Notes: generated by a model from the sequence alone, not told the origin. A DNA stretch of 64,000 nucleotides from CAVVIG01 sp050249955 (GCA_050249955.1 JBFWPN010000011.1:124001-188000); one strand, 5' to 3'; positions 52,132-61,642 are shown, counted from the first letter of the stretch. Numbers and translations: made by a program.

Positions 52132-55100
52132 TCAGAGCCGCCGGTACGCCTCGACCGTGGCCTGCCGTTCGTCGGCCGGTACGAGCGGGAAGGTCGACAG
52201 TACATGGGTCAGCTCTCCGGCGGACAGCTGGTAGACATGCGCCACGATTGCATTCACTCGCGCGAGACGGGCAGAGTTGGGGCTCTGCTGCAGGGCGACG
52301 GCGTGGGTCGAGAGCTCGCGGGCCCATGGGCCCAGGTCGTCTTCCGTGGGGATCGGCAGCTGTTCGACGAGGGCGGTGGTGACGTGGACCGACACGCGCA
52401 TCCGGACCAGGAAGTTGACGACCAGACTGTTGAACAGGGCACACAGCAGGTGTTGTGATGCGACCGGCCACGCGTTCCTGAGGCAGAACAGCGTGTGGGT
52501 CGACACCGAGCGCGCCGGCAGTATGGCCGCAATGAGTGTCTGCCTGTTCCCGGCACTGGCCACGTCGCGATAGGCGAGCCGCCCGGCGTGCCACCGGCTA
52601 CCCAGCCGCCGGTCCGCATCCGACGGGTCGATCCGCCATCGGGCAATCTCCGGACGTGCCCGGAACGGTTCGATGGACTTGCCTTCCAGCACCGGCACGG
52701 TCCCGCGCCCGGTGCCGAGGAGCGATCGGTCCTCCGTCACGTTCAGCTCGCGGCCGAAGCGCGCGTGCCACCCGCATGCGTCGCCCAGGCGCGGGAAGCG
52801 TGCGTGGGCCCGCTCCAGGATGGCGAGGTCGCGTGGGCTGCGCAGGTCCGGCACGGACCGGTCCGCGCCGGAGATCCGTTCGAGCAGCTCCGGTGTGAGG
52901 CGGATCGGAAACCATCCGGGCACCGGTCCTTCGTCCGTCGCGGCGCCTTCGAGTTGTGTCGTGCCGGTCTCGCCAAAGCGGCACCACGTCTCCCGGGTGG
53001 TCTGGCCGGCGACCGCGGAGAGCAGCACGAACCGGACGCCGCGGTGGATGGGGAATGTACCGCGCCGGTTGTCGAAACCGACGAGTCGATCGACGGCACA
53101 GCGGCTGAAGACGAACCGGCGAAGACCGGCACTGCCGCTGTCCGACAGCACGCCCGAGGGCAGCACCAGGCCGATGCGCCCACCCGGGCGCGACAACGCC
53201 ACCGCCCGTTCCACGAAGAGCTGGTAGCGATTGACCTGGCCGTCTGGCTTCACGCCGTACGTGCCAGACTCCCTGGCGAACCTGACGAGTGCCGCGGTGC
53301 CCGTGCGCTGCGCCGCACGGTCGGCCTTCCCGTCGGCCCTGATCATGTCCCAGGGAGGGTTCCCCAGGACGGCATCGAAGCCCGCGTCCGGCCGTCGTGC
53401 GCCGCGCTCGTCGAAGAACACCTCCGGGAACTCGAGCTCCCAGTGAAAGAGGCGGCGACCGCGGCCTTCGGTTCGTGTGCTGGCCAGGAGCGACCGGGCG
53501 GTGCTGCCCGGCAGTGCCGAGCGACCGCCGAGCACGACCTCGGACAGGTCGGCGAATGCGGCCGGCGGCAGCGGTGGCGAGGCCAGCCACGCACCGCACC
53601 ATAGGTCTGCGATGGTCGACCACCGCGCCAGCGGGGATTCTGGCGCGACGAGCGCCGCGAGTGCGCGCTCCTTCTCCCGCACCTGCGCGGCCGTGTCGTT
53701 GGGGCCTGACGCCAGCCTGAAGCGCACCGGCAGGATCCCCTGCAGCGCGTCAGCCGCTGCTTCGTCGAACAGCGGCAGGGCCCCGGCGGTCGCCTTCCGC
53801 CTTGGTGGTGTCCGCAGGTGCGAGAGCCACGCGCCCGCCAGGCTGTCGCCGCTGCGCAGGTGGTGATCGAGGAACGTCAGCGGCCGCTCGGCCGCGAGCG
53901 TCGTCAGCCAGATCGACAGCCGCGCGAGCTGGACCGCCGTCGGATTCACGTCGACGCCGAACAGACAGCGCTCCGCGACCAGGCGGCGCATGGCGGCCCG
54001 CTCGGCCGGTCCGATGTCGGTCGCATGAAAGCGTCCGGCCTCCACGCAGGCCCGCTCGTATGCCGCAGCCAGGAAGCGGCATGCGCCGACGAGGAACGCC
54101 CCGCTGCCCATCGACGGATCGAGGACGCGCAGCGCCAGGATCGCGTCCGGCGAGGCGTTGCGCGTGAGCGGCGCCAGCGTGTCTCGCACCAGGTAGCTGA
54201 CCAGTGGTTGCGGGGTGTAGAACGTGCCTGTGGCCTTGCGGACACCTGAACCCGGCCGCAGTTCGACCTGCCGGACCCGCCTGGACGGTCCGCGCTCGAC
54301 GTGCGGTTCGTAGTCGAGCAGCGCCTCGTAGACCGCCCCGAGCTGCTCAACCCCCAGGTCTGCGTAGGAGATGCGTTCCCGACCGCGTCCGTCGTCCGAC
54401 CGACGCGTCGACAGCACCACGAGTGCACGACCGGCCGCCGCATCGTCGAGATCGTGGCGTTCGGCCAGTGGTGTGCGCGATGGCGAGAAGAGCCGCCCGT
54501 TGAACGCCGTGACCGTCAGGTCGCCGGCGCGACACCCGGCGTGCGCCAGGCGCGCCACGGCACGCAGCGCGTCCCAGAGGCCGACTGTCTCCTTCTCGAG
54601 CGCGGCATCGCACAGGCCATCGAGGCTGTAACTCTCCCGGTAGACCGGGTGCCACGACGGCACCAGCCCGCGTGCCTCGGCGAACAAGAGGAACAGCAGT
54701 CGATAGACGATTGTGAGCGCCTGTTCGAAGATCGCCGGGGGTGGCATCCGCCGCTCGCGAGTGGCCAGGGCGCGGAGCACCTCGGTGGACGCCTCGAGCA
54801 CGCCGTCGCGCAGTGAACGGCACACCGCGGTGCCGTGCCGATCGCTCTCGGCGATGAGTGTCTCGAGGGGCGATCGTCCGTCCGTGCCGATGCCAAGCGC
54901 GTCGGCGCTGAAGATCAGTGCCAGTGTGGACGCCGCAAGCAGCTCGTCCGCGGCCACCTCCACGTCGATCTGCGCGTGCCGTCCCGGGTGCAGGCCCGAG
55001 GCGTGGAGCAGCCGGAGCTGGCGTCCGTTGAAGATGAGGCACCACGCGGCGTCGGCCTGGTGCGCCTCACCGACGGCGCGTCGCCAGTAGCCGTCCATGC

Positions 55101-55419
55101 TGGCGCCCCACGGCGTGACCAGCCAGATGACCCGCGTGTTGCCCGCGTGGCCCCGCAAGCAGGCGGCGTCCCCTACGAGCGTGGTGTTGCTGCCGACCCG
55201 CATACCGAGCAGGGCCACAAGCGGATGCACCGCCACCTCCACCAGTGCCCTGACCGCCGAGGCGGGACCAAGCTGGCTGGCGCCGGTCCACCACGCGCGA
55301 AGCGCGCGCTGCAGCGGCGCGGCCGACGCGAGCTGCGTCAGTCCGGAGGCTCTGGCCTGGACGAAGCTGCGCGTCAGCAGATGCCCGCGGTACCCGGGCA
55401 CCGTCTCAGGCGCGCTCAT
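52132..55419 (-). CDS. Large N6-adenine DNA methyltransferase, DrmMI/Eco57I-like
   Basis: A 1095-residue gamma-type adenine methyltransferase. After an N-terminal helical region (about 1-330, with LIFNGRQLRLLHA resembling degenerate type II R-M N-domains), the catalytic core begins at FYTPQPLVSYLVRDTLAPL (motif X). It continues through DPSMGSGAFLVGACRFL (motif I, SAM) and GNPPWDMI (motif IV, catalytic). The C-terminal part (about 870-1050) looks like a TaqI-type specificity domain, with FNSLVVNFLVRMRV and QLPIPTEDD. I see no PD-(D/E)xK nuclease motif. ATG 55419 overlaps the helicase stop (ATGA). It resembles DrmMI of class 1 DISARM or a type IIG enzyme without nuclease. Confidence 0.88.
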   Translation of the reverse strand: MSAPETVPGYRGHLLTRSFVQARASGLTQLASAAPLQRALRAWWTGASQLGPASAVRALVEVAVHPLVALLGMRVGSNTTLVGDAACLRGHAGNTRVIWLVTPWGASMDGYWRRAVGEAHQADAAWCLIFNGRQLRLLHASGLHPGRHAQIDVEVAADELLAASTLALIFSADALGIGTDGRSPLETLIAESDRHGTAVCRSLRDGVLEASTEVLRALATRERRMPPPAIFEQALTIVYRLLFLLFAEARGLVPSWHPVYRESYSLDGLCDAALEKETVGLWDALRAVARLAHAGCRAGDLTVTAFNGRLFSPSRTPLAERHDLDDAAAGRALVVLSTRRSDDGRGRERISYADLGVEQLGAVYEALLDYEPHVERGPSRRVRQVELRPGSGVRKATGTFYTPQPLVSYLVRDTLAPLTRNASPDAILALRVLDPSMGSGAFLVGACRFLAAAYERACVEAGRFHATDIGPAERAAMRRLVAERCLFGVDVNPTAVQLARLSIWLTTLAAERPLTFLDHHLRSGDSLAGAWLSHLRTPPRRKATAGALPLFDEAAADALQGILPVRFRLASGPNDTAAQVREKERALAALVAPESPLARWSTIADLWCGAWLASPPLPPAAFADLSEVVLGGRSALPGSTARSLLASTRTEGRGRRLFHWELEFPEVFFDERGARRPDAGFDAVLGNPPWDMIRADGKADRAAQRTGTAALVRFARESGTYGVKPDGQVNRYQLFVERAVALSRPGGRIGLVLPSGVLSDSGSAGLRRFVFSRCAVDRLVGFDNRRGTFPIHRGVRFVLLSAVAGQTTRETWCRFGETGTTQLEGAATDEGPVPGWFPIRLTPELLERISGADRSVPDLRSPRDLAILERAHARFPRLGDACGWHARFGRELNVTEDRSLLGTGRGTVPVLEGKSIEPFRARPEIARWRIDPSDADRRLGSRWHAGRLAYRDVASAGNRQTLIAAILPARSVSTHTLFCLRNAWPVASQHLLCALFNSLVVNFLVRMRVSVHVTTALVEQLPIPTEDDLGPWARELSTHAVALQQSPNSARLARVNAIVAHVYQLSAGELTHVLSTFPLVPADERQATVEAYRRL

Positions 55420-57806
55420 CGCCCGCAGGTGAGGATCAACTCGACTGCCGGATCGAGTCTCCGCGTGCCGGCCGCGGCCTCTGCGCACGCCAGGCGATGC
55501 GCAGCCACCTCGTCGTGCGAGCGACGTTCGTCGGATCGGTCGCGCCGTGCCCGGTCTGCCCGCCGGTCGAAGAGGCCCGGCTGGTGTTCCCGCTCGGTAC
55601 GATGCCCCTCCGAGGCGACGGCACGCGCGCGCCGGAGCCGCATGGCGGCGAACCGGTCGTGAACCGAGAGCACCTCCGCTGCCCAGCGTGTCCGGCTCTC
55701 CGCGCCGAGCTGTTCGGCGGCACGCAGCACCGCGTCCGGCGGCGACGCGATCGGCGCCAATAGGGGCTCGATCCGTTCCGCGATGGTGCGTCCTGCGGCG
55801 TCGACGATCCGGTGTCGCACTACATACAGCACGCGCTGCCCGAGCAGTTGTCGCAGGCGGCGACGACGGGTGCGCGCGGCGAGGATGAGGGATGCACTGG
55901 TTCCTCGCTCCACGGACGCGGTTCGGGCGGCAAGCTGGCGCAGGGCTGCGAGGCGCGCCGCCTCCCTTGTGCCCTCCTCCGCGAGGCGGACCAGGGGGAC
56001 CGGCACGGCGGCGTTCGCCTGCATGGGCAGCACCGGACGGTGGCGAAGCACGATCACATGCGCAGACGTGTCCTCGGTCCACGCCGGCCGTCCGCGGAAC
56101 GGGTCGGGAGTGTCGATCCGTGCCCTGGCGCGCGAGACGCGCGCCGAGAGCCGCCGCTCGAGGTGCTGCTCTCCCGTACCGCGAGCCACCAGGTGGATGA
56201 CGTGGACCCGGCGCGACTGACCGATGCGATCCACGCGTCCAATCCGCTGTTCGAGGCGCATCGGGTTCCAGGGCAGTTCCAGGTTGACGACCGTACGGCA
56301 CTCGCGCTGCAGGTTCAGGCCCTCGCCGGCGGCGTCCGTCGCGAGGAGCAGGCCCGTCTCGTGGAACGTCCCGAGCGCGGCACCGCGCTCCTCGCGGCGC
56401 ATCCCTCCGTGGATGACTGCCGCGTGTGTTGCGACCTTCGCCCACACGTGTTCGAGCGTGTCGCGATACTCGGTGAACACGATCGCGGGCTCGCGAAGGC
56501 GCTCGAGCAGGCGGCGCAGGCGGGCCAGCTTGGAGTCGTGCGGCACGGCCAGGCGTGCGGCGTCGAGGACGTCACGCAGCAGGTGTTCCTCACGCGCCGC
56601 GTCGTCCAGGGCCGGCATGCTCCACATCGGGGCGGCGTCCGCCCCGTCGAACTCGCCGCCGGAATCCTCCAGGGGAAGCAGCAGTTGCGCGTCGACGGAA
56701 CCCGGGTGCCTGCCCAGGCACTGGAGGCGGCGCTCGGCCGACACGGCCAGGGCGAACGGGCTCGACAGCGCGCGCTTGTGCAGCAGCGACAGCAGGAGCC
56801 AGAGCGGCGCCACCAGCTCGGCCCGTGCGCGCCGCACCGCCCGCGTGAACGTCGCGAGCGCCGCGTGCATCCGCCGTTCCTCGGCGCTCGGCGCCACGGC
56901 CAGCGTATGGACCCGCCTCCCCGCATCGGTCCTGACCTCGTGGCGTGAACGGCGGAAGACGAGCAGGTCGTCCTGCTGTGCCCCGAGGCGGAACAGCTTC
57001 GAGAAGGCGGCCTCGTCGCCGCTGTGCGGCGTGGCGGTCAGCAGCACCACGAACGCTGCACGGCTCGTGAGCGTTGCGAGCGCCTGGTGTCGCTCGGAGT
57101 CGCCGGACGCGCCGTGCGCCTCGTCGACGATGACGACATCCCAGCCGGCGGCGGCTACCGGGGGCAGCACTTCGGGACGCTTGACGAAGTCGGACGAGAC
57201 GACGGCCGCCTGCACCAGCAGCCATGGATTCACGTCGGCGGGCACTGCGGCAGAAAGGCCGGCGAGTGCCGCCTGATCGACCACGGTCAGTGAGAGGGAG
57301 ATGCGAGCACGTGCCTCTTCGGCCCATTGATCGCGCAGTCCTGCGGGACAGACGATCAGCAGCCGGCGGCCAGCCCCTCGTGCCCGGAGTTCGGCGGCAC
57401 AGAGCAGGGCCTGCACCGTCTTGCCCAGGCCGACGTCGTCGGCGATGAGCACGCGCGATCCCCGGCCGGTGACAAGGGCCAGCGCCGGTTCCAGCTGGAA
57501 TGGCAACAGGTCGATGCGGGCGTGTGCGGCGGCACCCAGTTGCGCCGGTGAGACCGCACGCGTGATCAATTCAGCACATGCGGTGCGCCAGGCCGCGAAG
57601 CTCACCGATCGCGCGTGCCGCTCCGTTCTCAAGGGCTCCACATCGTCGAATGGGTGGAGCACGTGCGACGTGCGCGGATGCCCGACGCTGTCGTGACCCG
57701 CGAGCGTGAGCAGCCGGCAGGCGCCGTACGGCGTCACGTCCTGGATCACCCAGGCGTGCCGGCGCACGCGCACGCAATCGCCAATCCCAGGTTGCAGATT
57801 CTCCAT
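55416..57806 (-). CDS. SNF2-type (DrmD-like) helicase
   Basis: A 796-residue superfamily 2 translocase. A short beta-rich N-domain (GDCVRVRRHAWVIQDV), like the start of DrmD helicases, precedes the motor. Motor motifs are I ADDVGLGKTVQA, II VIVDEAHGAS and III LLTATPHSG. The second RecA lobe has FTEYRDTLEHV, ATDAAGEGLNLQ (motif V) and QRIGRVDRIGQ (motif VI). The C-terminal third is Arg-rich and helical. It lies first in a two-gene unit with the adenine methyltransferase. Predicted role: DNA translocation within a modification-based defence or epigenetic module. GGGGAG lies only three to four bases before the ATG. Confidence 0.9.
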   Translation of the reverse strand: MENLQPGIGDCVRVRRHAWVIQDVTPYGACRLLTLAGHDSVGHPRTSHVLHPFDDVEPLRTERHARSVSFAAWRTACAELITRAVSPAQLGAAAHARIDLLPFQLEPALALVTGRGSRVLIADDVGLGKTVQALLCAAELRARGAGRRLLIVCPAGLRDQWAEEARARISLSLTVVDQAALAGLSAAVPADVNPWLLVQAAVVSSDFVKRPEVLPPVAAAGWDVVIVDEAHGASGDSERHQALATLTSRAAFVVLLTATPHSGDEAAFSKLFRLGAQQDDLLVFRRSRHEVRTDAGRRVHTLAVAPSAEERRMHAALATFTRAVRRARAELVAPLWLLLSLLHKRALSSPFALAVSAERRLQCLGRHPGSVDAQLLLPLEDSGGEFDGADAAPMWSMPALDDAAREEHLLRDVLDAARLAVPHDSKLARLRRLLERLREPAIVFTEYRDTLEHVWAKVATHAAVIHGGMRREERGAALGTFHETGLLLATDAAGEGLNLQRECRTVVNLELPWNPMRLEQRIGRVDRIGQSRRVHVIHLVARGTGEQHLERRLSARVSRARARIDTPDPFRGRPAWTEDTSAHVIVLRHRPVLPMQANAAVPVPLVRLAEEGTREAARLAALRQLAARTASVERGTSASLILAARTRRRRLRQLLGQRVLYVVRHRIVDAAGRTIAERIEPLLAPIASPPDAVLRAAEQLGAESRTRWAAEVLSVHDRFAAMRLRRARAVASEGHRTEREHQPGLFDRRADRARRDRSDERRSHDEVAAHRLACAEAAAGTRRLDPAVELILTCGR

Positions 57807-57957
57807 CGCTCCCCACGTGTGTCGATCGCCAGGACATCAGCGCTGGCGAGGTGACAGAGGCGAAAGTGCCCGGAATCCGAAGGTGGGCACACCTCCGGCC
57901 GGTGCATGGGCAAGGACGGTACCGTTGTCGTTGGGGAAGGGCGGGAAGGGGAGCCCG

Positions 57958-57988
57958 TCACCACGGGGCCGTGTGGGCTCCGTGGTGA
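57958..57988. repeat. Perfect 9-bp inverted repeat upstream of the helicase gene
   Basis: TCACCACGG (57958-57966) and CCGTGGTGA (57980-57988) enclose 13 bases, within which GGGCT can also pair with AGCCC just outside the left arm, offering an alternative fold. It lies 26 bases after the gpmA stop and about 150 bases before the helicase start. It could be a gpmA terminator hairpin (no T tract) or an operator for the helicase module. The rest of the 57807-58014 gap shows nothing else. Confidence 0.5.
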
Positions 57989-58014
57989 GGTGGCTGGCGC
58001 GGTCGTGGCGCCGA

Positions 58015-58761
58015 CTACTTCTGCGACGCCTGCCTGGCCACGCGTTCGGCGGCCGCCGCAGCGGCTGCGGCATCTCCGAGGTAGTAGTGCCGGATCGGCT
58101 TGAGGTCGGCGTCGAGTTCGTACACCAGCGGAATGCCGGTGGGGATGTTCAGCTCGACGATGTCGGCTTCCGAGACGTTGTCGAGGTACTTCACGAGTGC
58201 CCGCAGGCTGTTGCCGTGGGCGGCGACGAGGACCCTCTTGCCGGACGTGATGGCCGGCGCGATCGTGCCGTGCCAGTAGGGCAGGAAGCGCGCCACCGTC
58301 TCCTTCAGCGACTCGGTGAGCGGCAGTTCCTCGGGCTCGAGGCCTGCGTAGCGGGGGTCGCGCGACGGGTGGCGTTCGTCGTCCACGGTGAGCGGGGGTG
58401 GCGGGATGTCGTAGCTGCGCCGCCAGACGAGCACCTGTGCGTCGCCGTGCTTCGCGGCGGTTTCCGCCTTGTTGAGCCCCTGGAGACCGCCGTAGTGGCG
58501 CTCGTTGAGGCGCCAGCTCTTCTCGACCGGGATCCACATCTGATCGAGCTGATCGAGTGCGATCCAGAGCGTCCGGATGGCGCGCTTGAGCACCGAGACG
58601 TAGGCCTGGTCGAACACATAGCCGCCTTCCTTGAGGAGGCGGCCCGCCTCGGCGGCTTCCTCGCGCCCCTTGTCGGAGAGGTCGACGTCGGTCCAGCCGG
58701 TGAATCGGTTTTCCCTGTTCCAGGTGCTCTCGCCGTGGCGGAGCAGGACGAGCTTGTACAT
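58015..58761 (-). CDS. gpmA: 2,3-bisphosphoglycerate-dependent phosphoglycerate mutase
   Basis: A 248-residue histidine-phosphatase-superfamily enzyme that interconverts 3- and 2-phosphoglycerate. Phospho-His9 lies in LVLLRHGES. The catalytic Glu is in RLNERHYGGLQG and the second His in VLVAAHGNSLRAL. The C-terminal Ala-rich tail is slightly extended. It is the third gene of glgC-eno-gpmA, 21 bases after enolase, so consecutive glycolytic steps are co-expressed. Confidence 0.96.
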   Translation of the reverse strand: MYKLVLLRHGESTWNRENRFTGWTDVDLSDKGREEAAEAGRLLKEGGYVFDQAYVSVLKRAIRTLWIALDQLDQMWIPVEKSWRLNERHYGGLQGLNKAETAAKHGDAQVLVWRRSYDIPPPPLTVDDERHPSRDPRYAGLEPEELPLTESLKETVARFLPYWHGTIAPAITSGKRVLVAAHGNSLRALVKYLDNVSEADIVELNIPTGIPLVYELDADLKPIRHYYLGDAAAAAAAAERVARQASQK

Positions 58762-58782
58762 AGTTCCTCGCGGACGTGAGGC

Positions 58783-60081
58783 TCAGCGGCCGGAGAGCGC
58801 CTTGATCGCGGCGCGGCCGGCGTACTTCGCCGCCGTCCCCAGTTCTTCCTCGATGCGGAGCAGCTGGTTGTACTTCGCGGTGCGGTCCGTGCGGCTGGCC
58901 GAGCCGGTCTTGATCTGGCCGGCAGCGGTGCCGACCGCCATGTCGGCGATCGTCGCGTCCTCGGTTTCACCCGAGCGGTGCGACATGATGGTCGCGTAGC
59001 CGGCGTCGGTCGCCATGCGGACGGCGTCGAGGGTTTCGGTGACCGTGCCGATCTGGTTCAGCTTCACGAGCAGGCCGTTGGCCACCTTCTCGGCGATGCC
59101 GCGCCTGAGGATCTCGGGGTTGGTCACGAACACGTCGTCGCCGACGAGCTGCACCTTGCTGCCGAGCTCCTTGGTGATGAGCTGCCAGCCTTCCCAGTCG
59201 CCCTCCGCGAGTCCGTCCTCGATGGAGATGATCGGGTACTGACGGATCCAGTCGGCGTAGAGGTCGACCATCTGCGCCGAGGTGCGCTCCGCTTCGCCCG
59301 ACTTCTTGAACACGTAACGCCCGCCACCAGCCCAGAGTTCACTGGAGGCGACGTCGAGTGCGATGAACACGTCGTCGCCGGCCTTGAGTCCGACCTTGCC
59401 AATCGCCTCGAGTACCACCTCGACCGCCTCGCGGTTCGACTTGAGGTTCGGCGCGAAGCCGCCCTCGTCGCCCACGCCCGTGCTCTGGCCGCGCCCCTTC
59501 AGGATGCCCCGAAGGGCGTGGAAGATCTCCGCCCCGGTCCGGAGGGCCTCGGCGAACGACGGTGCGCCCACCGGCATCACCATGAACTCCTGGAAGTCGA
59601 CGCTCGAGTCCGCGTGTGCGCCGCCGTTCAGGATGTTCATCATCGGGACCGGGAGCGTGTACGCCGTCGTGCCATAGAGCGCGCCGACGTGCTGGTAGAG
59701 CGCCAGCTGCCGTGCAAGCGCCTCCGCCTTGAGCGCGGCCATCGAGACGCCGAGCAGGGCGTTGGCGCCGAGCCGCGACTTCGTCGCGGTGCCGTCCAGG
59801 GCGATCATCGCGGTGTCGAGCGAGCGCTGGTCGAAGGCCTGCCCCTCGAGCGCCCTGGCGAGCTCGCCGTTGATGTTCGCGACCGCCTTCCGCACGCCCT
59901 TGCCCAGGTAGCGCGCCTTGTCACCATCGCGCAGCTCGAGCGCCTCGCGTTCGCCGGTCGATGCGCCGGACGGCACGGCGGCCCGGCCCATGACGCCGCC
60001 CTCGAGGGTCACGTCCACTTCGACGGTCGGATTGCCGCGGGAATCCAGGATTTCGCGGCCATGCACTCGGGTAATCTTCAC
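58783..60081 (-). CDS. eno: Enolase
   Basis: A 432-residue metal-dependent lyase converting 2-phosphoglycerate to phosphoenolpyruvate. Landmarks are REILDSRGNPTVEVDV at the N-terminus, the metal ligands in ALDVASSE, SIEDGLAE and LVGDDVFVTN, the catalytic Lys in LVKLNQIGT and the signature SHRSGETED. Length is normal. It begins three bases after the glgC stop and precedes gpmA. Confidence 0.97.
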   Translation of the reverse strand: MKITRVHGREILDSRGNPTVEVDVTLEGGVMGRAAVPSGASTGEREALELRDGDKARYLGKGVRKAVANINGELARALEGQAFDQRSLDTAMIALDGTATKSRLGANALLGVSMAALKAEALARQLALYQHVGALYGTTAYTLPVPMMNILNGGAHADSSVDFQEFMVMPVGAPSFAEALRTGAEIFHALRGILKGRGQSTGVGDEGGFAPNLKSNREAVEVVLEAIGKVGLKAGDDVFIALDVASSELWAGGGRYVFKKSGEAERTSAQMVDLYADWIRQYPIISIEDGLAEGDWEGWQLITKELGSKVQLVGDDVFVTNPEILRRGIAEKVANGLLVKLNQIGTVTETLDAVRMATDAGYATIMSHRSGETEDATIADMAVGTAAGQIKTGSASRTDRTAKYNQLLRIEEELGTAAKYAGRAAIKALSGR

Positions 60082-60084
60082 GGT

Positions 60085-61374
60085 TCAGGCTCCTCCACCA
60101 CGCCGGTCGGCCTCGGCCTCGTAACGCAGGGCCTCGTCGCTGAGCGGGGCAATGAATGGTTCGTCGTCGGCGGTGACGACCACCACACCGTTCTCGGTGA
60201 CGGTGTGCCGCCGGCGGTCTTCTTCGAGGTTGTAGCCGATCAGCGCGCCACGCGGGATCAGCAGATCGCGGTCGATGATTGCGCGCCTGATGCGCGCGTG
60301 GCGCCCCACGCGCACGCCCGGCATCAGGATGGATTGCTCGATGTGGCAGAAGCTGTGGACCCGCACGTTGGGGCAGAGCACGCTGCCGTAGATGCTGCTG
60401 CCCGACACGATGCAGCCCGGCGAGACGATGGAGTCGAGGGCCTGGCCACAGCGGCGGCCGGTTTCCGCGAACACGAACTTCGCGGGTGGTGCCTGGGGCT
60501 GGTAGGTCCGCAGGGGCCACTCCGGGTCGTACAGGTTGAACTCCGGGTTGACCTGGCAGAGGTCCATGTTGGCTTCGAAGTAGGCATCGAGCGTGCCGAC
60601 ATCGCGCCAGTACTTCGAGGCCTTCTTGTTCTCGTCGTAGAAGCTGTAGGCGTACACCGGGGCGCTGTGAATCAGCGCGGGGATGATGTCCTTCCCGAAG
60701 TCGTGGTTCGTGGGCCGGCTGGCGTCCGCCTCGAGTGCCTGGATCAGCACGTCGGTGTCGAAGATGTAGACACCCATCGATGCGAGGGCGACGTCAGGGG
60801 AACCCGGGATGGGGATCGGCTGCTTCGGCTTCTCCTGGAAGCCGGTGATCCGCTCCTGCTCGTCGATGGCGACCACGCCGAACTGCGTGGCCTCGTGCAG
60901 CGGCACCTCGATGGCGGCCAGCGTCACGGCCGCGCCACGCTCCTGGTGGGAGCGCAGCATGCGGGCGTAGTCCATCTTGTAGACATGGTCACCCGAGAGC
61001 ACGATGAGGTAACGCGGGTTCTCGCGGATGATCGAGTAGAGGTTCTGGTAAACCGCGTCGGCCGTGCCCTGGTACCAGTGCTCGCCCACGCGCTTCTGGG
61101 GCGGCAGGATCTCGATGAACTCACCGAGTTCCTCCGAGACGATGCTCCAGCCCATGCGGATGTGCCGGTTCAGGGAGAGCGACTTGTACTGGGTGGCGAT
61201 GAAGATCCGCCGGAGCCCGGAGTTGATGCAGTTGCTCAGGGCGAAGTCGATGATGCGGTAGGGACCACCGAAGTAGACTGCCGGCTTCGCGCGGTCCTTC
61301 GTCAGCGGAGAGAGGCGTTCGCCGGCTCCGCCGGCCAGCACGATGACCAGGCACTCGTCGAGCAGCGCGGGCAT
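60085..61374 (-). CDS. glgC: Glucose-1-phosphate adenylyltransferase (ADP-glucose pyrophosphorylase)
   Basis: A 429-residue nucleotidyltransferase that makes ADP-glucose for glycogen or trehalose synthesis. The catalytic domain shows VLAGGAGERLSPLT, AKPAVYFGG, WYQGTADAVYQN and SGDHVYKMDY. A C-terminal left-handed beta-helix (about 300-400; SIVSPGCIVSG, VRVGRHARIRRAIID) carries the allosteric region. GGAGGAGC lies about seven bases before the ATG. It is first in the glgC-eno-gpmA operon, which links storage carbon to lower glycolysis. Confidence 0.95.
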   Translation of the reverse strand: MPALLDECLVIVLAGGAGERLSPLTKDRAKPAVYFGGPYRIIDFALSNCINSGLRRIFIATQYKSLSLNRHIRMGWSIVSEELGEFIEILPPQKRVGEHWYQGTADAVYQNLYSIIRENPRYLIVLSGDHVYKMDYARMLRSHQERGAAVTLAAIEVPLHEATQFGVVAIDEQERITGFQEKPKQPIPIPGSPDVALASMGVYIFDTDVLIQALEADASRPTNHDFGKDIIPALIHSAPVYAYSFYDENKKASKYWRDVGTLDAYFEANMDLCQVNPEFNLYDPEWPLRTYQPQAPPAKFVFAETGRRCGQALDSIVSPGCIVSGSSIYGSVLCPNVRVHSFCHIEQSILMPGVRVGRHARIRRAIIDRDLLIPRGALIGYNLEEDRRRHTVTENGVVVVTADDEPFIAPLSDEALRYEAEADRRGGGA

Positions 61375-61568
61375 GGTTCAGCTCCTCCGGGTGGGGGCAC
61401 CCGTCGGGATACCCCGGAACGGCGCGCACGGGCCGCATCCCGGTCGGGCCGGGGTCGCAATTGCTGCAGGGCTGGCGTCGATGCGTGTCATCGCGGGGCC
61501 GTAGGCGGGAACGTCTATAGCATAAGCAAACCAGGGGCGGTTGGCGCGAAATACTGCCGGGTCGTTGT

Positions 61569-61598
61569 TTGACTTGGCTTCGGCCGCCCCCCTATGAT
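61569..61598 (+). promoter_or_regulatory. sigma70-type promoter for the first tandem secreted protein
   Basis: TTGACT (61569-61574), an 18-base spacer and TATGAT (61593-61598). The start site would be near 61605, with a 38-base leader holding TTGGAGAAG before the ATG at 61643. The rest of the 268-base divergent gap (61375-61642) shows no gene. A TATGCT/TATAGA stretch near 61515-61525 on the minus strand may serve glgC but lacks a clear -35. Confidence 0.7.
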
Positions 61599-61642
61599 TG
61601 GCTGTTTTCGTGTTACCGATTTCTTATTGGAGAAGACCGAAT

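Noticed and set aside
52132..56445. A 1437-residue version of the adenine methyltransferase that begins inside the helicase gene
   Set aside because: The extra N-terminus is out-of-frame helicase sequence rich in Arg/Pro. ATG 55419 overlaps the helicase stop and starts the conserved part.
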